Position numbers and translations under genes: made by a program
Notes under the pieces: model-generated
Told to the model about the DNA's origin: nothing
Database searches by the model: none
The model's input: only the letters and a program-made list of their open reading frames with translations
NCBI RefSeq assembly: GCF_000399665.1
Contig: NZ_KB976986.1
Location: 372,001-436,000, forward strand
DNA from: Acinetobacter calcoaceticus ANC 3811
GTDB taxonomy: Bacteria > Pseudomonadota > Gammaproteobacteria > Pseudomonadales > Moraxellaceae
Length of the DNA stretch: 64,000 nt
Reading direction: 5' to 3'
Part shown: in pieces, positions 26,815 through 33,640 of the stretch
How the letters are laid out: each line of letters opens with the position of its first letter
Numbering within the stretch: the first letter of the stretch is position 1

Positions 26815-27198
26815 ATGAAAAAATTACAATTTATTGCCAGTTGCCCAGAACATGGGGTGCTCGATCATCCGCCAAATGAATGCCATATCACTCAAGAATA
26901 TGTAGCGGCTTTATTATTTAAACAATTGGGACATTATGGCTTTGATGCACAGCACATTGTGCATGAACATGAAAAAGTAGAAGTGAGTATTGATAATCAT
27001 CTTTTACCCTTGTCGATTACTTGTCAGAAAACAGACCATGATGGGCATTTAATGTGTGAAATCTCTGCCAATCCTGATGAAGAGCAAGATTGGTTTGAGA
27101 AAATTGAAACACAAAGCATCATTCGTCAGCTTGCACAGGCAGTTGAAAATAGTTTGAAAGCCGATCAGAGTTTCTCAGCATTTGAGTGGAAAAACTAA
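26815..27198 (+). CDS. Uncharacterised protein with N-terminal CPEHGVLD/CHI motif
   Basis: The start ATG 26815 (127 aa) follows TAGGA by 7 bases; ATG 26791 would add eight residues. The protein is soluble and acidic, with an N-terminal Cys/His cluster (SCPEHGVLDHPPNECHITQE) and a further Cys in LSITCQKTDHDGHLMCE, suggesting possible metal binding. No family recognised. A strong hairpin follows its stop codon. Upstream lies the aroA terminator, so it probably has its own promoter. Confidence 0.65.
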   Translation: MKKLQFIASCPEHGVLDHPPNECHITQEYVAALLFKQLGHYGFDAQHIVHEHEKVEVSIDNHLLPLSITCQKTDHDGHLMCEISANPDEEQDWFEKIETQSIIRQLAQAVENSLKADQSFSAFEWKN

Positions 27199-27227
27199 AA
27201 AATACGCCTGTTAAGACTTATTTATGA

Positions 27228-27254
27228 AGTACGACTTTTTAGAAAAGTCGTACT
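27228..27254 (+). terminator. Strong hairpin after the 26815-27198 gene (terminator-like)
   Basis: AGTACGACTTTT (27228-27239) pairs perfectly with AAAAGTCGTACT (27243-27254), loop of 3. The tail GTCTCTTTAG is only partly T-rich. Confidence 0.65.
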
Positions 27255-27369
27255 GTCTCTTTAGATTAAAGATAAAAATACAAAATCTTTCCTGAAATTT
27301 CTACCTATCTTTAATGCATTGTGTATATTGAAATTATTAAGATATTTACATAATTAGAGTGTGGTTTTC

Positions 27370-28830
27370 ATGACACAAGTTGATATTGCAGCGTTATCTC
27401 CTCAAGTTGTTTGGCAGCATTTTCAAACACTTTGTACTATTCCTCGTCCATCAAAGCATGAACAGCAACTTCGTGAGTTTTTACAAAACTGGGCGCAAAG
27501 TCGAAATCTAGAAACTTACGTAGATCAAGTTGGGAATTTAATTATCCGTAAGAATGCGACTGCGGGTAAAGAACATGTATCTGGCGTTATTCTTCAAGGC
27601 CATTTAGATATGGTCACACAAGCCAACACTGGCACAGTACATGACTTCTTTAAAGACCCAATTCGTCCAATTCTTGAAGATGGTTGGTTGATTGCCAAAG
27701 ATACCACTTTAGGCGCTGATAATGGCATTGGGGTAGCCTTAGCTTTGGCAGTATTAGATTCAAATGATATTGCTCATGGGCCAATTGAAGTTCTTTTAAC
27801 AGTTGATGAAGAAGCAGGGATGAGTGGTGCACGGCTTTTACAGGCAGGTGTGCTAAAAGGGAAATGGTTATTTAATATTGATACAGAAGAGTGGGGTGAG
27901 CTATATCTCGGATGTGCGGGCAGTATTGATATTGAAGTCGAGCAACCACTCACGTATGAACCAATTCCTGAAAATTTGACGGTTGTGAATATTCAGATTT
28001 CGGGCCTTAAAGGCGGTCATTCTGGTGTAGATATTCATTTAGGACGTGGCAATGCCAACGTTATTTTAGCTCGGTTTTTAAATCAGCATTTAGCAAAGCT
28101 TGGTGGACACCTTGTTGAATTTACAGGTGGTACAGCTCGTAATGCACTACCTCGAGAAGCCGTGGCAACCATTGCAATTTCGTCTAACCAATTACCCAAA
28201 TTAGAAAAATTACTCTCTGAATATCAGGCAGAGTGGAAGCAACAGCTACAAGGTATTGATAACAATCTGCAATTAACTATTCAACCGAATAGCACTGAAG
28301 TAACCGAAGTCATTACTCAACAACAGCAAAAGGAATGGTTACAAGCTTTGGCAACAAGTCCGTATGGTGTTGCAAGTATGAGTCAAGCTTTACCAGACGT
28401 AGTTGAAACTTCAAATAACATTGGAGTGGTAAAACTAAATCGAGAGGGTGGAAAAGCTGTTTTAATGGTTCGCTCAATGGTAAATCAAAAAGCTCAAGAT
28501 TTTGCAGAAAAAATTCAGGCACATTTTAGCCAATTTAATATCGTTTCTGCACTCACACCCTTAGTTTCGGGTTGGACACCAAATCCTGATTCCGCTGCTT
28601 TAAAGTGCTTACAACAAGCCTATCAAAAGGCATTTAACATTGAGCCAAGTCTTAAAGTGATTCATGCAGGCTTGGAGTGTGGGATTATTGCCGAGCATTA
28701 TCCTGATTTACAGATGGTTTCGTTTGGCCCAGATATTCAAGGGGCTCATGCACCAGGCGAGCGAGTCAAAGTAGATACCGTAGAGAAATGCTGGAAGCTG
28801 TTGGTAACGGCTTTGGCATCTGTAGAGTAG
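27370..28830 (+). CDS. pepD: Aminoacyl-histidine dipeptidase PepD (M20)
   Basis: The start ATG 27370 is preferred over GTG 27361 (486 aa; E. coli PepD is about the same). M20 metallopeptidase ligands: GHLDMV (about residue 79), GADNGIG, DEEAGM and a late HAGLECG. The dimerisation domain with GLKGGHSGVDIHLGRGNAN lies in the middle. It cleaves carnosine and other Xaa-His dipeptides with zinc in the cytoplasm. It is convergent with rtcA, separated by 18 bp and a shared hairpin. Confidence 0.93.
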   Translation: MTQVDIAALSPQVVWQHFQTLCTIPRPSKHEQQLREFLQNWAQSRNLETYVDQVGNLIIRKNATAGKEHVSGVILQGHLDMVTQANTGTVHDFFKDPIRPILEDGWLIAKDTTLGADNGIGVALALAVLDSNDIAHGPIEVLLTVDEEAGMSGARLLQAGVLKGKWLFNIDTEEWGELYLGCAGSIDIEVEQPLTYEPIPENLTVVNIQISGLKGGHSGVDIHLGRGNANVILARFLNQHLAKLGGHLVEFTGGTARNALPREAVATIAISSNQLPKLEKLLSEYQAEWKQQLQGIDNNLQLTIQPNSTEVTEVITQQQQKEWLQALATSPYGVASMSQALPDVVETSNNIGVVKLNREGGKAVLMVRSMVNQKAQDFAEKIQAHFSQFNIVSALTPLVSGWTPNPDSAALKCLQQAYQKAFNIEPSLKVIHAGLECGIIAEHYPDLQMVSFGPDIQGAHAPGERVKVDTVEKCWKLLVTALASVE

Positions 28831-28841
28831 TTTTTACAAAT

Positions 28842-28865
28842 AAGAAGCTCAACCATGAGCTTCTT
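28842..28865 (-). terminator. Hairpin between pepD and rtcA overlapping the rtcA stop codon
   Basis: AAGAAGCTCA (28842-28851) pairs perfectly with TGAGCTTCTT (28856-28865), loop ACCA. No long T-run on either side, so termination strength is uncertain. Confidence 0.55.
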
Positions 28866-29910
28866 GAACTTTAACCTTTACATGAAAATGATTTGGATTT
28901 AACTCGACAAATTCGATTTCACAATCAATAAATTTTTCAATCATGGCTGCTTGAGTACGAGTGTGTTCGCTAATACATTGTGCGGTGAATTCACCACCTT
29001 GACCTAAAGCTAAAGGTAGAAGCAATTGATCTGCCAAATACTCATTTACAACAGCCTGCGAAGATAAATATAGATTTACATCTTTTGCTAAATGATCAGC
29101 TATTTGCTCTGCACTTTTGCGCATCTCACCTAAAGCTGTAAACAGTTGAATGTGATATTGATGGGTAACTTTCACATAGACTGTATTGCCTTGGCTAATT
29201 CCATTTAAATGAAATTGCTGCTGAGAGCTTAAGTTTAGCTTTTTACTTAACGTGGTTAATTCACGTTGAGCAATTTGTGCTTCCTCTGAAAGGTTTAGAG
29301 TGGCTGCAAAAGCCTCCGTAGATTGCAAAGCGCCACGAGCTAATAAACTTAGTTTGTTGCGATATTGCCATGGCTGAATGATAACTTGAATTTCACCTGC
29401 ACCAATTGGAAAAAAGCCTGCTTTATTTAATCTAAAATCGACGTTAATTCCAATCTTCGCTAGAGCAGGTAAAAAGCAGTGTTCAATAAAATCTGCTGTT
29501 GGTGCAAGTGGGTTATGTGTACCCCCTGAAATGGTGAGTTCACTAGCTTCATTTTGTAATAACAAAACAGGTAGAAGCGTTTGTAAAACCAGTGTTGTAC
29601 TACCCGCTGAACCGATTTGAAATTGATATTTACCACTTTGAACATGCTGAGGTGCGAAATATAAACGTTGGCTATGTAATTCAGCACCCTCTACATAAGC
29701 TTGGCTAATTTGTTGAGATGCTTGTACACAAACCAAATGTTGACGCATTAAACCCGGTTTTTTACGTCCTGCACGTATATTAATTAATTCAAATGGCTGA
29801 CCTGTAATCATTGAAAGGGCAATGGCAGTTCTTAAAATCTGTCCACCACCTTCACCTTGTGAACCATCAATTTGGATGGTTTTGGGCATATTTGCCAAAG
29901 CTTTATTCAC
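28849..29910 (-). CDS. rtcA: RNA 3'-terminal phosphate cyclase RtcA
   Basis: The start is GTG 29910, with AAGGA 8 bases upstream (353 aa); ATG 29889 would give 346. Motifs: IDGSQGEGGGQILRTAIALS at the N-terminus, GRKKPGLMRQHL, GSAGSTTLVLQ, and the C-terminal SEHTRTQAAMIEKF containing the adenylated His. RtcA converts RNA 3'-phosphate to 2',3'-cyclic phosphate via an RtcA-AMP intermediate. It is the last gene of the rtc operon, separated from the DIP1984-family gene by a 259-bp structured spacer, which is unusual as the other junctions overlap or abut. Confidence 0.95.
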   Translation of the reverse strand: MNKALANMPKTIQIDGSQGEGGGQILRTAIALSMITGQPFELINIRAGRKKPGLMRQHLVCVQASQQISQAYVEGAELHSQRLYFAPQHVQSGKYQFQIGSAGSTTLVLQTLLPVLLLQNEASELTISGGTHNPLAPTADFIEHCFLPALAKIGINVDFRLNKAGFFPIGAGEIQVIIQPWQYRNKLSLLARGALQSTEAFAATLNLSEEAQIAQRELTTLSKKLNLSSQQQFHLNGISQGNTVYVKVTHQYHIQLFTALGEMRKSAEQIADHLAKDVNLYLSSQAVVNEYLADQLLLPLALGQGGEFTAQCISEHTRTQAAMIEKFIDCEIEFVELNPNHFHVKVKVQEAHG

Positions 29911-29940
29911 TTCTGTTTTCCTTATTCTCTAATTTAATGA

Positions 29941-30128
29941 ACATACTGTCAGTACATGGTAATGCGAAGTAACGTGTGACTTTGCTTTCGACAAAGGTTT
30001 GTTAGGTGCATAGTGCTGAGCCTGATAAGTGAATATCGATGCACGACTCACATGCTGCCATAGCCGCCTGAATTATTTTCAATCCCTCAGATCGGAGTAA
30101 CGCAGGATCTTGTACTCGCCCAGTATGT
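29941..30128 (-). ncRNA. Candidate structured RNA in the rtc operon spacer (non-coding RNA or rtcA leader)
   Basis: On the minus strand the 188-nt element is closed by two nested perfect stems: P1 ACAUACUG/CAGUAUGU (30128-30121 with 29948-29941) and P2 AGUACA/UGUACU (30116-30111 with 29956-29951). Inside, without conflict, fit P3 AGAUC/GAUCU (30110-30106 with 30093-30089), P4 UGUGA/UCACA (30052-30048 with 29979-29975), P5 GUGCAU/AUGCAC (30044-30039 with 30011-30006) and P6 CUUUG/CAAAG (29996-29992 with 29984-29980). G+C is about 45%, high for an intergenic stretch here. It ends 30 nt before the rtcA start. Ro/RtcB operons elsewhere carry Y RNAs, so a non-coding RNA is plausible; no tRNA-like T-arm is seen. 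Pairings were found by eye only. Confidence 0.55.
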
Positions 30129-30139
30129 CCAAACTTTGA

Positions 30140-30159
30140 TTGTGAAAATGATTTCACAA
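30140..30159. repeat. 20-bp palindrome downstream of the DIP1984-family gene
   Basis: TTGTGAAA-ATGA-TTTCACAA is a perfect 8-bp inverted repeat, 11 bp before the structured element. As RNA it is a tetraloop hairpin; as DNA it could be an operator. It has no T-tract. The TGTGA/TCACA halves are 8 apart, not the 6 of a CRP/Vfr site. Confidence 0.7.
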
Positions 30160-30169
30160 AATCTATTGT

Positions 30170-30628
30170 TTAATCGATTAGATCAATTTGCCAATTAGCA
30201 GCCTGAATTTTAACGTTTAAGTCACGGAGTTTCGCACTGATATCATCCGCCTGCTTTTGTAAGCTAGAAACAGGAATGACTTTCTTCCACTTAATTTCAC
30301 GTGAGCTATAACGATCAGGTTCTCGATGTGTATTGGCAATCGCATCTATTAAAATCTTATGCTGTTCAGCATAACTATCGCGCAAACTTAATAGAGACAA
30401 CAATACTTTGCCATCTTCCAGTTTTGCTTGTGCATTGGTCAAATGAATACGACAAATCAATTGATTGCTTTCCTGAGTTAAAGCGAATACTTGTTTGATG
30501 AGTTCATTTGGATCTTCACTAGGTTCATCACCTTCTTGTACCAATACATTGGCATTAATTCGTTGTTTTAACGAAGCAAGCTTTTTTTGTTGATCGCTTC
30601 GAAATAAAAGTGCTTCTGCGAGTTTCAT
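30170..30628 (-). CDS. DIP1984 family protein (septicolysin-like)
   Basis: A 152-residue, largely helical protein: MKLAEALLFRSDQQKKLASL, an acidic turn (EGDEPSEDPNEL), LICRIHLTNAQAKLEDGKVL and a C-terminal coiled-coil (SSLQKQADDISAKLRDLNVK). This matches the DIP1984 family as I remember it; its biochemical role is not established. The start overlaps the stop of the HEPN-like gene by ATGA, so the two are coupled. Sitting inside an RtcR-controlled RNA-repair operon implies a job in that response, which is inference only. Confidence 0.8.
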   Translation of the reverse strand: MKLAEALLFRSDQQKKLASLKQRINANVLVQEGDEPSEDPNELIKQVFALTQESNQLICRIHLTNAQAKLEDGKVLLSLLSLRDSYAEQHKILIDAIANTHREPDRYSSREIKWKKVIPVSSLQKQADDISAKLRDLNVKIQAANWQIDLID

Positions 30629-31071
30629 TCTTCTATCTCTATTTCATTCCAGTCAAAATTATCGGGTAGGAAATCTGAATAATGGGTTTGAGTATGCTGC
30701 ATAAATTTAATAAATAAATTACTCATATAATCAGGTTTCAAATGAATTAAGGCTGTTGCAGCAATAATGATTCGACTGATTGCGGCCTCTGTAAACTCTT
30801 GCTCACTTAGCTCAGTAAATGATTGATGGCAACTTCCATGCTTTAACCAATTTCTGACTTTATTAATTTCTTTAGAAACTAGTTTTACTTGTAAGTTGTT
30901 TTTAATGGCAATATTTTCACTGACTTGATGAAATATATAACCACTTTTAATTTCACCAAAAATACCTTCCGCAGCACCAGCTAAAGTAATAGCTGGCACG
31001 AATGCGTTTTCATATAAATAGAGTTTTATTGCCCATTCAAATTGCACAATTCCAGTTTCAATTTGGTTCAT
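30625..31071 (-). CDS. HEPN-like protein in the rtc operon
   Basis: The start ATG 31071 lies 4 bases after the rtcB stop, with AAGGG 7 bases upstream (148 aa); an upstream start at 31089 would overlap rtcB. All-helical: FEWAIKLYLYENAFVPAITL, AGAAEGIFGEI, then KVRNWLKHG. R73-N-x3-H78 fits the HEPN R-x4-6-H motif with the polar residue after Arg, and the preceding AGAAEG(I/L) helix recurs in a large proteobacterial HEPN-like family. Many HEPN proteins are metal-independent ribonucleases. RNase activity here is inferred, not shown. Overlaps the DIP1984 gene by ATGA. Confidence 0.7.
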   Translation of the reverse strand: MNQIETGIVQFEWAIKLYLYENAFVPAITLAGAAEGIFGEIKSGYIFHQVSENIAIKNNLQVKLVSKEINKVRNWLKHGSCHQSFTELSEQEFTEAAISRIIIAATALIHLKPDYMSNLFIKFMQHTQTHYSDFLPDNFDWNEIEIEE

Positions 31072-31075
31072 TAGA

Positions 31076-32344
31076 TCACCCTTTAACACATACCACTTGT
31101 CTTAATGTATAAACCACTTCAACCAAATCTTTTTGAGCTTCCATTACATCTTCAATCGGTTTATATGCCGATGGAATTTCATCAATAACTGCTGCATCTT
31201 TACGGCATTCTACACCTTCAGTTTGCGCAATCTGATCTTCAACAGTAAAGCGTCGTTTTGCTTCAGTACGGCTCATAACACGACCTGCACCATGCGAACA
31301 TGAACAGAAAGATTCCTGATTTCCAAGCCCACGTACAATAAATGACTTCGCACCCATTGAACCTGGAATAATTCCATATTCACCTAAGCGTGCACGGACT
31401 GCACCTTTGCGGGTGACCATCACTTCTTCACCGTAGTGTTCTTCCTTTTCCACATAGTTATGGTGACAGTTCACTGCTTCCAAACGTGCTTGAAAAGGCT
31501 TTGGTACAATAGTAGCCAAGGCTTTAATCGCAGATTGCATCATGATTTCTCGGTTCTTCATCGCAAAGCGTTGAGCCCAACCTACAGCAAACCAATAATC
31601 ATCAAAGTGTTCAGTGCCTTCAACCAAGTATGCTAAATCTTTATTTGGTAAGTTAATAAAATGCTTCTGCATGTCTTTACGGGCAAGTTCAATAAAATGA
31701 TTACCGATAGCATTTCCTACACCACGAGAACCTGAGTGCAACATAATCCAAACATGATCATGCTCATCTAGACAGATTTCGACAAAGTGGTTTCCAGTAC
31801 CTAAAGTTCCCAAATGCTTGCGGTTGTTGGTGTTTTTCAAACGTGGATGTTTTGCGCAAATGTATTCAAAATCTGCAACCAGATCGGTCCAAGCTTGATC
31901 TACCATTTCTGGTGGAGTTTCCCATGATCCGCGATCACGTCCGCGCTTAGTCATTCCATGTGGAATTAATCGTTCTAGTTCAGTACGTAGAGCATGTAAG
32001 TTATCTGGTAAATCTGAAGCAGTTAAGCTTGTACGTGTTGCCATCATTCCGCAACCAATATCTACACCCACAGCAGCAGGAATAATTGCCCCTTTAGTTG
32101 GAATCACGCTACCAATAGTTGCTCCTAAACCGAAGTGTACATCTGGCATTACAGCCATCCATTTATAAATAAAAGGCATTTGAGCAGTTTGCAATAATTG
32201 TTGTTTTGAGTTGTCATCAACAAGCACGCCTTTAGTCCACATTTTGACTGGCATACTTTTTTCATTTTGCAGAACTTGATAAGAAAGTTGTTGCTGCTTT
32301 TGTTCAAACTGAGCTTGTTGGTTAATTTCTTCAATGACAGACAT
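31076..32344 (-). CDS. rtcB: RNA ligase RtcB (3'-phosphate/5'-hydroxyl)
   Basis: The 422-residue protein carries the RtcB metal and guanylylation sites: PDVHFGLGATIGSV, VDIGCGMMATRT, GTGNHFVEI, HSGSRGVGNAIGNHF, NCHHNYVEKE and CSHGAGRVMSR, where H351 should be the guanylylated His. It joins RNA 2',3'-cyclic or 3'-phosphate ends to 5'-OH ends using GTP and Mn2+. It is the first gene after a sigma-54 promoter, with AAAGG before the ATG and a strong hairpin in its leader. The Acinetobacter form lacks a neighbouring archease gene. Confidence 0.96.
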   Translation of the reverse strand: MSVIEEINQQAQFEQKQQQLSYQVLQNEKSMPVKMWTKGVLVDDNSKQQLLQTAQMPFIYKWMAVMPDVHFGLGATIGSVIPTKGAIIPAAVGVDIGCGMMATRTSLTASDLPDNLHALRTELERLIPHGMTKRGRDRGSWETPPEMVDQAWTDLVADFEYICAKHPRLKNTNNRKHLGTLGTGNHFVEICLDEHDHVWIMLHSGSRGVGNAIGNHFIELARKDMQKHFINLPNKDLAYLVEGTEHFDDYWFAVGWAQRFAMKNREIMMQSAIKALATIVPKPFQARLEAVNCHHNYVEKEEHYGEEVMVTRKGAVRARLGEYGIIPGSMGAKSFIVRGLGNQESFCSCSHGAGRVMSRTEAKRRFTVEDQIAQTEGVECRKDAAVIDEIPSAYKPIEDVMEAQKDLVEVVYTLRQVVCVKG

Positions 32345-32362
32345 TTTCTTTTCCTTTCAAAG

Positions 32363-32389
32363 CCTGCCTGCCAAGCGTTTGCAGGCAGG
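32363..32389 (-). promoter_or_regulatory. GC-rich hairpin in the rtcB 5' leader
   Basis: CCTGCCTGC (32363-32371) and GCAGGCAGG (32381-32389) form a perfect 9-bp stem with a 9-nt loop, extendable by a G-U. On the minus strand it lies about 10 bases before the rtcB ribosome binding site and about 45 bases after the predicted transcription start. Confidence 0.7.
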
Positions 32390-32431
32390 TGTTATTCATA
32401 ACATCCCAATGATGTTGTGTGCTTTGTACTA

Positions 32432-32449
32432 TTGCACTGAGTGTGCCAA
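32432..32449 (-). promoter_or_regulatory. Sigma-54 (-24/-12) promoter of the rtcB operon
   Basis: On the minus strand: TTGGCACACTCAGTGCAA. It has the invariant GG (32447-32446) and GC (32435-32434) separated by exactly 10 bases, and agrees with TGGCAC-N5-TTGCA but for one base. It is 88 bp above the rtcB ATG, as expected for an RtcR-driven operon. Confidence 0.9.
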
Positions 32450-32554
32450 CTTTTTAAAAAACACTTAATTAAAATATAAGTTATTGAAAATAATATATAA
32501 AAATAATTAGGTCATCTGTTGGGCTAATCTTTATTGGAGATTTTAATGTTTTTA

Positions 32555-32594
32555 ATATATCTCAAAATATATTTAAGTATCTTTTGAGATATAT
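32555..32594. promoter_or_regulatory. Candidate RtcR upstream activator site: 13-bp inverted repeat
   Basis: ATATATCTCAAAA (32555-32567) and TTTTGAGATATAT (32582-32594) match perfectly across 14 bp. The repeat lies about 105-145 bp upstream of the -24 element and just after the rnz stop. No T-tract follows on the minus strand, so an operator is likelier than an rnz terminator. AT-rich DNA between it and the promoter could bind IHF. Confidence 0.55.
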
Positions 32595-32598
32595 AAAT

Positions 32599-33573
32599 TC
32601 AATCGGCTTTGTTGTTCTTATCAACTTTCAAAAGCTGTCCAGCTTCATTTAAAGTAAACTCATCAAAATCATTTGCTAAATAAAAATGACCTTTATAAAA
32701 CTGGCGAACTTCTTCGGCAATAGCTTGCTGACCAGCTTTATCCTGATGTCTAGGGCTAAAATGAGTCAGAATTAAATTACCCAAAGATTGCTGCTCTGCA
32801 AATTCAGCCACCATTTTTGCTGAGCTATGCATTGGACCTTTGCCTACTTTATCTAAAACCGTTTGCAAGTAAGTTGATTCGTGAATAAGGAGTTGAGCAT
32901 CTTTGCAAGCATCTGCTAATAGTTCAGGTTGGTCGTTATCACCACCTATAATTGCATGAACTTGTTGATGTTGCATTTTGATAAAGTCTTGAGCTTTTAA
33001 AGTTTGGCCCTCAAACTCAACATCATAGCCACGTTTTAAATGGCCCCAAATATCGCCTTGAGGTACGCCAAGCTGAGTTAGAGCTTGGATATCTAACTTC
33101 TTTTGAATAGATTTGATATAAATACTAAATGCAAAACTTGGAACACGATGGCTTAGTGGATGTGCTTGAGCAATGAATTCATCGGTGATTTGATATGGCT
33201 GCATTGCTTCATTCACATCAATAAATTGCAGTGAATAGGGTAAGTGTAAGTCTGTAAGTTGGGCGGTGATTTCAAACCATTGCTGAATTTCTTTCGGTGC
33301 AATCACGATTAAGGGTTTGCTACGAGCATTCATGCCTGCACTTGCTAGTAAACCAACTAGACCATAACAATGGTCGCCGTGAACGTGTGTAATACAAATG
33401 GCAACTAAGTTCTGTAGAGAAAGTCTGGCTTGCTGAATGCGGTGCTGTGTTCCTTCGCCCGCATCAATTAAAATCCAGTCTTTATTCTTGTTATTACGAA
33501 CTGCTAATCCTGAAACATTACGTGTCAGAGTGGGTACACCTGAAGATGTGCCTAAAAAAGTAAAATGAAGCAT
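32599..33573 (-). CDS. rnz: Ribonuclease Z (tRNA 3'-processing endonuclease)
   Basis: A 324-residue metallo-beta-lactamase-fold protein with THVHGDH at 62-68, the GTSSGVPT start typical of ElaC, AHPLSHRVPSFAF, IIGGDNDQPE, HESTYL and the late LILTHFSPRH. It cleaves pre-tRNA 3' trailers with zinc. It stands between rtcR (divergent, 67 bp) and the rtcB operon (same strand, 254 bp away, with the sigma-54 promoter in between). The PxKxRN exosite of long forms is absent, as usual for the short enzyme; an insertion with basic residues (KRGYDVEFEGQ) is seen. Confidence 0.93.
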   Translation of the reverse strand: MLHFTFLGTSSGVPTLTRNVSGLAVRNNKNKDWILIDAGEGTQHRIQQARLSLQNLVAICITHVHGDHCYGLVGLLASAGMNARSKPLIVIAPKEIQQWFEITAQLTDLHLPYSLQFIDVNEAMQPYQITDEFIAQAHPLSHRVPSFAFSIYIKSIQKKLDIQALTQLGVPQGDIWGHLKRGYDVEFEGQTLKAQDFIKMQHQQVHAIIGGDNDQPELLADACKDAQLLIHESTYLQTVLDKVGKGPMHSSAKMVAEFAEQQSLGNLILTHFSPRHQDKAGQQAIAEEVRQFYKGHFYLANDFDEFTLNEAGQLLKVDKNNKAD

Positions 33574-33640
33574 ATTCTTGGAATTTTTTGGTCAAATGCG
33601 TATTGTATATTATAGACACTTATAAAATTTTATAGAAATT

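Noticed and set aside
30014..30154. A 47-50-codon open frame (start GTG) through the rtc spacer on the minus strand
   Set aside because: No ribosome binding site, rare-codon-rich, ends mid-structure; the paired stems explain the segment better than a peptide.
30140..30159. CRP/Vfr-binding site
   Set aside because: The TGTGA and TCACA halves are separated by 8, not 6, bases.
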